64,000 bases of DNA from Arthrobacter celericrescens (GCF_003614925.1 NZ_QYLP01000050.1:1-64000), one strand, 5' to 3'; counted from the stretch's first letter, positions 27,777 to 35,392 are shown. Translations and numbers: made by a program. The notes: generated by a model from the letters alone, not told the origin.

Positions 27777-28517
27777 TCAGGGCTGGGCGGCTTCGCTGCC
27801 GTGGGGGAGGACGACGTCGTCCGCGGCCTTGCCGGCCGTGGGGAACAGCAGGACCAGCAGGCCCAGTCCGAGCGCCGCGCCGATCAGCTGCGCGAGCACG
27901 AACGGCGGGGCCGATGCCGGGGCGATGCCGGCGAAGGTGTCGCTGAAGATGCGCCCGACGGTCACGGCCGGGTTCGCGAACGAGGTCGAGGAGGCGAACC
28001 AATAGGCGGCGCCGATGTAGGCGCCCACCGCCGGTGCGGCGAGGACGCCCCGCCTGGTGGCGGCGAGGGAGAAGATCAGCAGGATCAGCCCCGCGGTGGC
28101 GACCACCTCGGCCAGGAGGTGCCCGCCGCCCGTGCGGTCCTTGCCCGAGATGGACGTGCCCACCTCGAACATCGCGTTCGCCAGCACGCTGCCGCCGATC
28201 GCGCCAAGGGTCTGCGCTACGACATAGACCGCCAGGTCCGGAAGGCTCAGCCCGGCACCGCTGCGCCTTCCCAGGATCCAGTCCACGGCCGAGACCACCG
28301 GATTGAAATGCGCCCCGCTGACGGGGCCGAACACGAGGATCAACACCGTCAGGCCCAGGACGGTTGCTGTGCTGTTCTCGAACAGCTGCAGGCCGGTGTC
28401 ACCCGGGGACAATTGCTGCGCGGCAATCCCGGAGCCGACGACGATCGAGACAAGCAGAGCCGTGCCGAGCAGTTCGGCCAGGGCGCGGCGCCACAACGGG
28501 GGCTGGGGTGAAGTCAT
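27777..28517 (-). CDS. Aquaporin-family channel, candidate arsenite channel (AqpS-like), 246 aa
   Basis: Six membrane helices with the two MIP half-helix motifs: HFNPVVS near residue 68 (NPV instead of NPA) and FANPAVT near residue 190. In Sinorhizobium the arsenic-operon aquaglyceroporin AqpS lets As(III) leave the cell after arsenate reduction; the same role is likely here because no ArsB or Acr3 lies in the island. Start 28517 (MTSPQPPLW) is preferred over a 62-codon extension that would overlap the divergent regulator. Transcribed leftward, divergent from the ArsR-phosphatase fusion. Confidence 0.85.
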   Translation of the reverse strand: MTSPQPPLWRRALAELLGTALLVSIVVGSGIAAQQLSPGDTGLQLFENSTATVLGLTVLILVFGPVSGAHFNPVVSAVDWILGRRSGAGLSLPDLAVYVVAQTLGAIGGSVLANAMFEVGTSISGKDRTGGGHLLAEVVATAGLILLIFSLAATRRGVLAAPAVGAYIGAAYWFASSTSFANPAVTVGRIFSDTFAGIAPASAPPFVLAQLIGAALGLGLLVLLFPTAGKAADDVVLPHGSEAAQP

Positions 28518-28527
28518 GGGGACAAGC

Positions 28528-28556
28528 TTGACCCAAGAAACTAGTTCAGTCAAAAT
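28528..28556 (+). promoter_or_regulatory. Promoter of the ArsR-phosphatase fusion gene, probably leaderless
   Basis: TTGACC (28528-28533), 17-base spacer, CAAAAT (28551-28556) predict a start within a base or two of the ATG at 28564. Just downstream and upstream are TTGAATCAATGAATATTGAA-type half-sites (28557-28576) resembling ArsR operators, so the gene is probably controlled by an ArsR protein. Confidence 0.6.
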
Positions 28557-28563
28557 TGAATCA

Positions 28564-29238
28564 ATGAATATTGAACCAACCGAGGAATTGCAGGCGAGGG
28601 TCGCCAAGCATGCCGCCCTTGCCGATCCCGCGCGGCTGCGCATCGTGGACCTGCTCACCCTTGGAGACCTGTCCTCGACGGAGCTGCAGTCCGAACTCGG
28701 CATGCCCGCAAACCTGCTCTCCCATCACCTTCGTTCGCTGGAGGCGGCCGGGCTCGCCACTCGCCACCGCTCGGAGGCGGACAAGCGTCGCAGCTACTTT
28801 CGGCTGGCCGCCGGCGCTCTCGACGGCTTGGTCCCCGGGCGCGCCCGCGGGGCGCACCGCGTGCTTTTTGTCTGCACCCGGAACAGTGCGCGTTCCCAGT
28901 TGGCTGCTGCCCTCTGGCGGCAGGCCAGCGAGATCCCTGCCGCCTCCGCCGGTACCCACCCTGCCGAGCGCATTGCGACTGGGGCCGTCGACGTCGCCCG
29001 GCGTCATGGCATCGACCTCACGGGAGTGGTCCCACGGCTGCTGGACCAGGTTGCCGGGGAAGGTGACCTGGTGGTGACCGTGTGCGACAACGCCCATGAG
29101 GAACTGCCCGGCATGCGGGGAATCCACTGGTCCGTCCCGGATCCGCTGCGCCTGAACACCAGGGAGGCCTTTGACGCTGCATTCGCCGACATTTCCCACC
29201 GCATCAACGACCTCGCCCCCCGCCTGCACGCCGCCTGA
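28564..29238 (+). CDS. Fused ArsR-type repressor and LMW protein-tyrosine-phosphatase/arsenate-reductase domain, 224 aa
   Basis: Residues about 8-95 are an ArsR winged helix (KHAALADPARLRIVDLLTLGDLSSTELQSELGMPANLLSHHLRSLEAAGLATRHRSEADKRRSYFRL). Residues about 98-220 are a low-molecular-weight phosphatase fold with the P-loop CTRNSARS (Cys104, Arg110) and the general-acid-like SVPDP near residue 190. Such fusions could sense or reduce arsenate directly on DNA. It begins the rightward arsenic genes and is divergent from the aquaporin. The short start at 28564 follows a good promoter at leaderless distance. Confidence 0.85.
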   Translation: MNIEPTEELQARVAKHAALADPARLRIVDLLTLGDLSSTELQSELGMPANLLSHHLRSLEAAGLATRHRSEADKRRSYFRLAAGALDGLVPGRARGAHRVLFVCTRNSARSQLAAALWRQASEIPAASAGTHPAERIATGAVDVARRHGIDLTGVVPRLLDQVAGEGDLVVTVCDNAHEELPGMRGIHWSVPDPLRLNTREAFDAAFADISHRINDLAPRLHAA

Positions 29239-29260
29239 CCGCGCCAACTTTCCGCAATAT

Positions 29261-29321
29261 ATTGACATTCATCAATATATGCCCCGATACTCCTTGCATC
29301 GATAGTTATCAATCTATTGAT
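29261..29321 (+). promoter_or_regulatory. Promoter and two ArsR operators of the arsC operon
   Basis: ATTGAC-ATTC-ATCAAT (29261-29276) and ATCAAT-CT-ATTGAT (29308-29321) are two ArsR-type dyads sharing half-site ATTGAT with the arsR operator at 27733. TTGACA (29262-29267) and GATACT (29286-29291) with an 18-base spacer form the promoter; the first operator overlaps the -35 and the second lies just after the expected start. Confidence 0.75.
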
Positions 29322-29394
29322 GCGGCGGGGGTCGGGTGCGAAGACCTCAACCAGTCCACCACCCACCGTTCCACGTGATTTCAGGAGAAACCCG

Positions 29395-29817
29395 ATGAGC
29401 ACCGAAACCACCAAAAAGCCCTCCGTCCTCTTCGTCTGCGTCCACAACGCCGGCCGTTCCCAGATGGCGGCAGCCTTCCTCACCACCCTGGGCAAGGGCG
29501 AGATCGAGGTCCGTTCCGCTGGGTCACAGCCCGCGGACAAGGTCAACCCCGCCGCCGTGGAAGCCATGGCCGAAATGGGCATCGACATGTCCGCCGAAAT
29601 CCCCAAGGTCCTCACCACCGAGGCCGTCCAGGACTCCGACGTCGTGATCACCATGGGCTGCGGGGACGAGTGCCCGTACTTCCCCGGCAAGCGCTACGAG
29701 GACTGGGTCCTCGAAGACCCCGCTGGCCAGGGCCTGGAATCCGTGCGGCCTATCCGGGACGAGATCAAGACCCGCATCGAGGGTCTGATCGAATCCCTGA
29801 CCCCGACCGCCAGCTAG
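29395..29817 (+). CDS. arsC: Arsenate reductase ArsC, LMW-PTP family, 140 aa
   Basis: P-loop CVHNAGRS with Cys15 and Arg21, and a second motif MGCGDECPYFPGKRYEDWVLEDPAGQ with Cys89 and Cys93 and the general-acid Asp. Cys15 attacks arsenate; the later Cys pair suits a thiol-relay mechanism with thioredoxin or mycoredoxin. AGGAGA precedes the ATG at 29395; the longer frame to 29317 would include the operator region. First gene after two ArsR operators. Confidence 0.92.
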   Translation: MSTETTKKPSVLFVCVHNAGRSQMAAAFLTTLGKGEIEVRSAGSQPADKVNPAAVEAMAEMGIDMSAEIPKVLTTEAVQDSDVVITMGCGDECPYFPGKRYEDWVLEDPAGQGLESVRPIRDEIKTRIEGLIESLTPTAS

Positions 29818-29841
29818 CCAAAGCGGAAGGGGGTGAACTGG

Positions 29842-29904
29842 ATGGACAACGGATGCTGCACCGACACCGGCTGCTGCGACGAAAACGATCAGGACTGCTG
29901 CTAA
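29842..29904 (+). CDS. 20-residue Cys-Cys-rich peptide in the ars operon
   Basis: ATG at 29842 opens a 21-codon frame ending in TAA. Six of 20 residues are Cys, in three Cys-Cys pairs at positions 5-6, 11-12 and 19-20, with five Asp and one Glu between. GGAAGGGGG lies eight bases upstream of the ATG; an in-frame GTG at 29833 would add three residues. It sits 25 bases after arsC and before the ArsO-like gene on the same strand. Adjacent Cys pairs also occur in ArsR, the ArsO-like tail and the CDF protein here. A small As(III)- or metal-binding peptide is plausible but unproven. Confidence 0.6.
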   Translation: MDNGCCTDTGCCDENDQDCC

Positions 29905-29993
29905 GCAAGCACCGCCCCGGCCTGCCGGACCCACAAGGACCCGGCAGGCACCCGACCCGAACCGCACACCACCGGAGAAAGCAAGAGGACAGC

Positions 29994-31370
29994 ATGGATT
30001 CACTGAAGAACCTTCCCGTCGCCGTGATCGGCGCAGGCCCGGTGGGCCTTGCCACCGCGGCGCACCTGCTCGAACGCGGCCTCGACCCGGTCATCTTCGA
30101 AGCCGGCCCCACCGCTGGCGCCGCCATTGAACAATGGCGCCACATCCGGCTGTTCTCGCCCTGGCGGTTCAACCTCGACGCCGCCGCCGTCCGCCTGCTC
30201 GAAGCGACCGGTTGGGAGTCTCCCCGCCCCACGGCGCTGCCCTACGGCGGTGACCTTCTTGACAGCTACCTCGCCCCGCTGGCCGCGACCCCGGCGATCG
30301 CCTCCCGCCTCCAAACCGGCGCCCGTGTCATCGCGGTCACCCGGCAGGGCCTGGACAAGACCCACGTCCGCAATCGCGACACCACGCCTTTCGTTGTTCG
30401 GGTCGAGCACGCCGACGGTGAAACCCGCGATCACACCGTGGCCGCCGTCGTCGATGCTTCCGGCACCTGGGCCACCCGCAACCCGCTCGGCACCTCCGGC
30501 CTGCCCGCCATCGGCGAGAACATCGCCGGTGACCGGATCTCCTCGCCCCTGCCCGACGTCACCGGACGGGATCGTGCATCCTTCGCCGGCCGCCGCGTCC
30601 TCGTTGTCGGGGCAGGACACTCCGCCGCCAACACCCTGATCAACCTCGCAGACCTCGCCAAGGGGGAGCCGGACACCACCATCCTCTGGGCCGTCCGGGG
30701 CGCCTCCGCGGACAAGGCCTACGGCGGCGGCGACGCGGACGGCCTGCCCGCCCGCGGCCAGCTCGGCTCCCGCCTCCGCCGCCTGGTCGAGGCCGGCACC
30801 ATCGAACTGCACACCGGCTTCGGCATCGCGACCCTGAAGACCCTGGACACCCACGTCAGCGTCGAAGCCGCCGACGGACGCACGCTCGACGCCGACATCA
30901 TCGTCCCCTGCACCGGCTTCCGCCCGGACTTGGACATCCTGCGCGAACTCCGCCTCAACCTGGACCCCGCCGTCGAAGCGCCCGTCGAGCTTGGCCCGCT
31001 GATCGATCCCGAATTCCACTCCTGCGGCACCGTTCCCCCGCACGGCGCGGCGCTCCTGGCCCACCCGGAAAAAGACTTCTACATCGTCGGCATGAAGTCC
31101 TACGGACGTGCACCGACCTTCCTGCTCGCCACCGGCTACGAACAGGTCCGCTCGGTCGCCGCCGCCCTCTCCGGCGACCGGGAAGCCGCCGACACCGTGC
31201 ACCTGGAACTCCCGGAAACAGGCGTCTGCTCCACTGATGCCGGCACCAGCTGCGACGTTCCGGCCACCGCCGCGACCGCGGACGCTGAGTCCGGCTGCTG
31301 CGCCGCACCGGAACCACTGCTGATCGGCATTCCCACCGGACTGGCCCACGGCCGCTCCGCCCAACTCTGA
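29994..31370 (+). CDS. arsO: FAD/NAD(P)-dependent oxidoreductase, ArsO-like flavoprotein, 458 aa
   Basis: N-terminal FAD Rossmann motif AVIGAGPVGLATAAHLLERG (about 9-28) and a second dinucleotide motif VLVVGAGHSAANT (about 201-213) as in flavin monooxygenases; the C-terminal IVPCTGFRPDLD is the usual ATG-like motif. Flavoproteins of this kind accompany actinobacterial ars genes as ArsO, whose substrate is not settled. Unusual is a C-terminal extension of about 50 residues with Cys412, Cys420 and the pair Cys435-436, which could bind arsenite or pass electrons to ArsC. It follows the CC-rich peptide and precedes arsC genes. Confidence 0.82.
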   Translation: MDSLKNLPVAVIGAGPVGLATAAHLLERGLDPVIFEAGPTAGAAIEQWRHIRLFSPWRFNLDAAAVRLLEATGWESPRPTALPYGGDLLDSYLAPLAATPAIASRLQTGARVIAVTRQGLDKTHVRNRDTTPFVVRVEHADGETRDHTVAAVVDASGTWATRNPLGTSGLPAIGENIAGDRISSPLPDVTGRDRASFAGRRVLVVGAGHSAANTLINLADLAKGEPDTTILWAVRGASADKAYGGGDADGLPARGQLGSRLRRLVEAGTIELHTGFGIATLKTLDTHVSVEAADGRTLDADIIVPCTGFRPDLDILRELRLNLDPAVEAPVELGPLIDPEFHSCGTVPPHGAALLAHPEKDFYIVGMKSYGRAPTFLLATGYEQVRSVAAALSGDREAADTVHLELPETGVCSTDAGTSCDVPATAATADAESGCCAAPEPLLIGIPTGLAHGRSAQL

Positions 31371-31405
31371 GCACCACCGGCACCAAGAGCCAGGGAGAAA
31401 CCGCA

Positions 31406-32062
31406 ATGACCGAACAACAGGAAACAACACTGGGTCTGCAGGACAACACCGAAGTCCTCCACCGGATCAGCAGACGCCTCGCCGACCGCTACGCCGGAAC
31501 CTTCGCCGCCGAAACCGTCGAACGCTATGTCTTCGAGTCCTACGCGGCGCTGGCCAGGACAGCGAAAATCAGCGCCTACCTGCCCGCTACCACTGAACAC
31601 TTCGCCAGCGACCGGCTCGCTGCGCTGGCCAAATCCAAAGGATCGATCGTCTCCGAATTGCCGGAAGTCCTTTTCGTCTGTGTACAGAACGCCGGCCGCT
31701 CGCAAATGGCTGCCGCCCTGCTCAACGTCGAAGCCAAGGGCAGGATCCGCGTACGCTCGGCTGGCTCCATGCCCGCCGCCGAATTGGACCCCGCAGTCCT
31801 CACCGTGATGTCCGAAATGGGCCTCGACCTCGGCAAGGACTACCCCAAGCCCCTCACCGACGACGTCGTCCGCGCCTCGGACGTCGTCATCACCATGGGC
31901 TGCGGGGACTCCTGCCCCATCTACCCCGGCAAACGCTACGAGGACTGGGATCTCAGTGACCCCGCAGGACAACCCCTGGACACCGTCCGGGCCATCCGCG
32001 ACGAAATCCACCACCGCATCAAAACCCTTGTCGCCTCACTCACGAAGGAAGCAGCACACTAA
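31406..32062 (+). CDS. arsC: Arsenate reductase with N-terminal three-helix domain, 218 aa
   Basis: Residues about 12-75 form a small helical domain (LHRISRRLADRYAGTFAAETVERYVFESYAALARTAKISAYLPATTEHFASDRL), found in front of some actinobacterial arsenate reductases. Residues about 86-215 are the LMW-PTP domain with CVQNAGRS (Cys92, Arg98) and MGCGDSCPIYPGKRYEDW (Cys166, Cys170). It is the second canonical reductase of the operon; the helical domain may mediate dimerisation or target the enzyme. The next gene starts directly after its TAA. Confidence 0.9.
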   Translation: MTEQQETTLGLQDNTEVLHRISRRLADRYAGTFAAETVERYVFESYAALARTAKISAYLPATTEHFASDRLAALAKSKGSIVSELPEVLFVCVQNAGRSQMAAALLNVEAKGRIRVRSAGSMPAAELDPAVLTVMSEMGLDLGKDYPKPLTDDVVRASDVVITMGCGDSCPIYPGKRYEDWDLSDPAGQPLDTVRAIRDEIHHRIKTLVASLTKEAAH

Positions 32063-32497
32063 ATGACACAGGAAAAGCCCGCCGTCCTCTTCGTCTGCAG
32101 CAAGAACGGCGGCAAGTCCCAACTCGCCGCAGGACTCATGCGCGAGCTCGCGGGCGACGCCCTCACGGTCTACTCCGCCGGCACCAAACCCGGCCCGGCC
32201 CTGAACGCCCAAGCCGTCGAATCCTTGGCCGAACTCGGCATAGATACCACCGGCGAACACCCCAAACCCGTCACGGACGAGGTACTGGACGCGGTCGACG
32301 TCGTGGTGGTCCTGGGCACCGAGGCGAAGCTCGAACCCCGCGGCACCGCACGCTTCGAAACCTGGGATACCGACGAGCCTTCAAGCCGCGGAATCGAAGG
32401 CATGGAACGCATGCGCCTGGTCCGCGACGACATCAAAGCCCGTGTCGACGGGCTATACAACGAACTTATCGCCAACCCTGATCGGGCCGGCGCGTAA
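32063..32497 (+). CDS. arsC: Arsenate-mycothiol transferase-type LMW-PTP, 144 aa
   Basis: The P-loop reads CSKNGGKS (Cys12, Lys18), with Lys where phosphatases have Arg. The NGGKSQ form is the hallmark of Corynebacterium glutamicum ArsC1/ArsC2, which join arsenate to mycothiol before mycoredoxin releases As(III). The rest (YSAGTKPGPALNAQAVESLAELGID, VVVVLGTEAKLE, MRLVRDDIKARVDGLYNEL) agrees with that group and lacks the extra Cys pair. It supports a mycothiol-using organism. Its 3' end overlaps the convergent CDF gene by 32 bases. Confidence 0.88.
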   Translation: MTQEKPAVLFVCSKNGGKSQLAAGLMRELAGDALTVYSAGTKPGPALNAQAVESLAELGIDTTGEHPKPVTDEVLDAVDVVVVLGTEAKLEPRGTARFETWDTDEPSSRGIEGMERMRLVRDDIKARVDGLYNELIANPDRAGA

Positions 32498-33218
32498 GGT
32501 CCAGCGGCACGGCTTCCCGGGACTCAGGGGCCGTGCCGCCGCATTCCGCGCAACAGGCATCGACAGTCTCGCTGTCGTCCACGTGGGTGGGCGGGACGGC
32601 GCAGCAGGCGTCGCCCTTCCACGCATTGATGCCCTCCCGCACAGCGATTGCGGCGATTACCAGCGCGGCGCCGGCGTCGGCCCACCACCATCCCAGGGTG
32701 CTGTTCAACACGAGGCCCGCCAGCAGGACGGCCGACAGATAGGTGCAGAGCAAGGTCTGCCTGGAGTCGGCCACTGCGGTGCGGGAGCCGAGTTCGCGTC
32801 CGGCGCGGCGCTGCAGCCAGGACAGCACCGGCATGATGAGCAGGCTCAGGGCCGCGATCACGATGCCCGGGGCGGAGTGCTGCGCTTCACCGCCGCCCAT
32901 GAGTGAGCGGAACGCGTCCACGGCCACGAAGGCGGCCAGTGCGAAGAACGAGACCGCGATGATGCGCAGGGTCACCCGTTCGCGTCGTTCCGGGTCTGCG
33001 GCGGAAAACTGCCAGGACAGCGCGACGGCGGAGGCTACTTCGATCACGGAATCCAGGCCGAAGCCGATCAGGGCAGAGGAGTCCGCGAGGCCTCCGGCCC
33101 AGAGCGCGGCCGCCGCCTCGATGACGTTGTAGCTGATGGTCGCCGCGGCGAGGAACCGTATCCTCCGCCGCAGCACGGCCCGCCGCTCGGCGGATCGTGA
33201 ACCAACAGCCGCGGTCAT
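32466..33218 (-). CDS. Cation diffusion facilitator (CDF)-like metal exporter, 250 aa
   Basis: Five or six membrane helices with the CDF-type metal-site pattern DSSALIGFGLDSVIEV (helix 2) and WWADAGAALVIAAIAVREG (helix 5). The cytoplasmic tail is unusual: CCAVP then DACCAECGG, two Cys pairs that may hand metal to the channel. It overlaps the CmtR-type sensor start/stop (ATG at 33218 against its TGA), so the pair forms a metal-induced export unit, probably for Cd, Pb or Zn. It converges with arsC at the other end. Confidence 0.85.
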   Translation of the reverse strand: MTAAVGSRSAERRAVLRRRIRFLAAATISYNVIEAAAALWAGGLADSSALIGFGLDSVIEVASAVALSWQFSAADPERRERVTLRIIAVSFFALAAFVAVDAFRSLMGGGEAQHSAPGIVIAALSLLIMPVLSWLQRRAGRELGSRTAVADSRQTLLCTYLSAVLLAGLVLNSTLGWWWADAGAALVIAAIAVREGINAWKGDACCAVPPTHVDDSETVDACCAECGGTAPESREAVPLDLTRRPDQGWR

Positions 33219-33541
33219 GCCAGGAGCTTCCCGTCCGGTGCACAGCAGTCAGGATCCACGGCCAGCACCACGCCGATCAGGTCCCGCAACGCATGGCCCA
33301 GTCGCGCGTCGGCCAGCTCGTACCTCGTCCGCCGGCCGTCCGGAACCGCCACCACCAACCCGCAGCCCCGCAGGCAGCTCAGGTGGTTGGACATGCTCTG
33401 CCGCGACACCCCGAGGGATTCGGCGAGATCCGAGGGATACGCCGGGTCTTCCGCGAGTGCCAGCAGGATCCGGGCCCTGGTGGGATCCGAGACGGCGTAG
33501 CCGAAGCGCGCGAGCACGGGGGCGTGCGTAAGGGTTTCCAT
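33215..33541 (-). CDS. cmtR: CmtR-type ArsR-family metal sensor, 108 aa
   Basis: Winged-helix sensor with SDPTRARILLALAE and VSRQSMSNHLSCLRGCGLV. Cys56 and Cys60 (CLRGC) in the recognition helix and Cys99-Cys100 near the C-terminus (DPDCCAPDG) match the Cys57-Cys61-Cys102 Cd/Pb site of Mycobacterium CmtR. It is transcribed with the CDF exporter. Start 33541 (METLTHAP) is preferred because the promoter elements place transcription start there; an ATG at 33556 lies inside the operator. Confidence 0.9.
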   Translation of the reverse strand: METLTHAPVLARFGYAVSDPTRARILLALAEDPAYPSDLAESLGVSRQSMSNHLSCLRGCGLVVAVPDGRRTRYELADARLGHALRDLIGVVLAVDPDCCAPDGKLLA

Positions 33542-33551
33542 GGACCAAAAG

Positions 33552-33567
33552 TACATCGTCCGATGTA
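33552..33567 (-). promoter_or_regulatory. Operator in the cmtR promoter
   Basis: TACATCG (33552-33558) and CGATGTA (33561-33567) form a perfect 7-2-7 dyad. On the minus strand TTGAAT (33569-33574) and TACTTT (33546-33551) with a 17-base spacer frame it as a -35/-10 pair, so the operator fills the spacer and the mRNA may be leaderless. Extra GATGTAT half-sites at 33579-33585 may extend it. Confidence 0.65.
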
Positions 33568-33667
33568 TTCATTCAAAGATGTATCAAATGCCCGGCCTCA
33601 ACAACGGCACAGGGATAGTCCGTGCCGGGGCGTGGCGCGCAGGGGCAGGATCGGCAATGATCGGAAC

Positions 33668-35362
33668 ATGCGCCGAACCGGCATGATTCCGGCCTGGGCG
33701 GTCCCGCCGGCCCTGCGCGGCTACAAGACCGAGTGGCTGCGCCATGACCTGACGGCCGGAGCCGCGCTCTTTGCGATCCTGGTCCCCGCCGGCATGGCCT
33801 ATGCCCAAGCCGCCGGACTTCCGCCGGTCACCGGCCTGTACGCGACGGTGGTGCCACTGATTGTCTACGCGGCGCTCGGCCCATCGCGGGTGCTGGTGCT
33901 GGGCCCGGATTCGGCCCTGGCACCGATGATCGCAGCAGCATTGGTTCCCCTGGCTGCTCAGGACGAGCAGAAATCCGTGGCGCTGGCAGGCCTGCTGGCC
34001 ATCCTGATCGGCGGCATCCTGCTGCTCGGTTCGGTGCTGAAACTGGGGATCGTCACCGGGCTGTTGTCCAAGCCCATCAGGCTCGGCTATCTCAACGGAA
34101 TCGCCTTGCTGGTGGCGGTGTCCCAGCTGCCTACCCTTCTGGGGATCTCCGTCGACGACGGCACACCCTGGGAGAAGCTCTTCGCCGCGGTGCCGAAGGT
34201 GCTAGCCGGCGAGACCAATGTGGCGGCGCTGCTTCTCGGGCTGCTTTCCTTGCTGCTTATCTGGGTTCCCCGCTGGTTGAAGTGGAAGCTTCCGGGTGTG
34301 CTCATTGCGGTGGTCGTATCGTGTGTCGCGGTTGCCCTGCTGGGGCTGCAGGAGAGCGTGAAGGTGACAGGTGCCCTGCCACAGGGGCTGCCTGCACCGG
34401 CCCTCGGCGGACTCGCCTGGAGCGACGTCGCGGCCCTGCTGCCCGCCGCCGCGGCGATCGCGCTCATCGTGTTCGTTGATACCGGGACCCTGTCCCAATC
34501 ACTGGCGGCCGCCGAGGGCAGCCGGGTTTCCGGAAACCATGAAATGGCGGCGCTGGGTGCGGCGAACGCTGCAAGCGGGCTCCTCGGAGGGTTCCCGGTG
34601 TCGGCCAGCACGTCCCGCACCCCGGTGGCAGTCGAGTCCGGGGCGAAATCCCAGCTCACCGGGGCCGTGGGTGCCGTCCTGGTGCTCGGCTTCATGCTTC
34701 TGCTGCCCGGCGCCACCGAGTTCCTTCCCTCCACAACGCTTGCCGCCATAGTCATCGCCGCAGCCGCTGCAATCGCGGACCCGGCGGGTGTGCGCCGGCT
34801 CATCGGGATGAGCCGCAGCGAATCATTGGTGATGCTCGCGGCGTTCCTGGGCGTCACCATCCTGGGCGTCCTCCCGGGCATTGCCATTGCCATCGGCCTG
34901 GCAGTCCTGGACTTCATCCGGCGGGCCTGGGACCCCTACCGCACTGAACTGGTGGACGTACCGGGGGTGCCGGGATACCACGACGTGAACCGCCACCCGG
35001 AGGGTGAACGCATCCCGGGCATGTTGATCCTCCGCTTCGACGCGCCCCTGTTCTTCGGCAACGGAGCCTTGCTGGGCTCCTTTGTCCGCGTTGAACTGGA
35101 CCAGGCGGCGGAGGAAACAAAGCGTGTGGTGCTGGCGGCCGAACCCGTGACGGGCATCGACACAACTGCGCTCGACGAGTTGGTGGAGCTGGACGAATGG
35201 CTTGACCTGCACGGCGTGGACCTGATCTTTGCTGAGCTCAAAGGTCCGGTCAAGGACCGGTTGCTGCAGTACGGCGTGGGCGCCCGCTTTTCGTCCGAGC
35301 ATTTCTTCCCGACAGTGGGCGCCGCGGTGCGGGCGTTCCAGCGCGAGGACGGTAGGGACTAG
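33668..35362 (+). CDS. SulP family anion transporter with STAS domain, 564 aa
   Basis: Transmembrane SulP domain (residues about 10-410) opening with YKTEWLRHDLTAGAALFAILVPAGMAYAQAAGLPPVTGLYATVVPLIVYAALGPSR, the family signature, and a C-terminal STAS domain (ILRFDAPLFFGNGALL...VLAAEPVTGIDTTALDELVELDEWL). It probably takes up sulfate or bicarbonate. The start at 33668 or 33683 is preferred over a 157-codon extension that would run through the cmtR gene on the other strand. Confidence 0.9.
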   Translation: MRRTGMIPAWAVPPALRGYKTEWLRHDLTAGAALFAILVPAGMAYAQAAGLPPVTGLYATVVPLIVYAALGPSRVLVLGPDSALAPMIAAALVPLAAQDEQKSVALAGLLAILIGGILLLGSVLKLGIVTGLLSKPIRLGYLNGIALLVAVSQLPTLLGISVDDGTPWEKLFAAVPKVLAGETNVAALLLGLLSLLLIWVPRWLKWKLPGVLIAVVVSCVAVALLGLQESVKVTGALPQGLPAPALGGLAWSDVAALLPAAAAIALIVFVDTGTLSQSLAAAEGSRVSGNHEMAALGAANAASGLLGGFPVSASTSRTPVAVESGAKSQLTGAVGAVLVLGFMLLLPGATEFLPSTTLAAIVIAAAAAIADPAGVRRLIGMSRSESLVMLAAFLGVTILGVLPGIAIAIGLAVLDFIRRAWDPYRTELVDVPGVPGYHDVNRHPEGERIPGMLILRFDAPLFFGNGALLGSFVRVELDQAAEETKRVVLAAEPVTGIDTTALDELVELDEWLDLHGVDLIFAELKGPVKDRLLQYGVGARFSSEHFFPTVGAAVRAFQREDGRD

Positions 35363-35392
35363 GAGTAAGTCATCGCAACAGCAAGGGGAAAG

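Noticed and set aside
28518..28703. 62-codon N-terminal extension of the aquaporin
   Set aside because: It would overlap the divergent fusion gene and its promoter; aquaporin relatives begin near MTSPQPPLW.
33197..33667. 157-codon N-terminal extension of the SulP transporter
   Set aside because: It lies over the cmtR gene and operator on the other strand and has shadow-like composition; the SulP family N-terminus begins near 33668.
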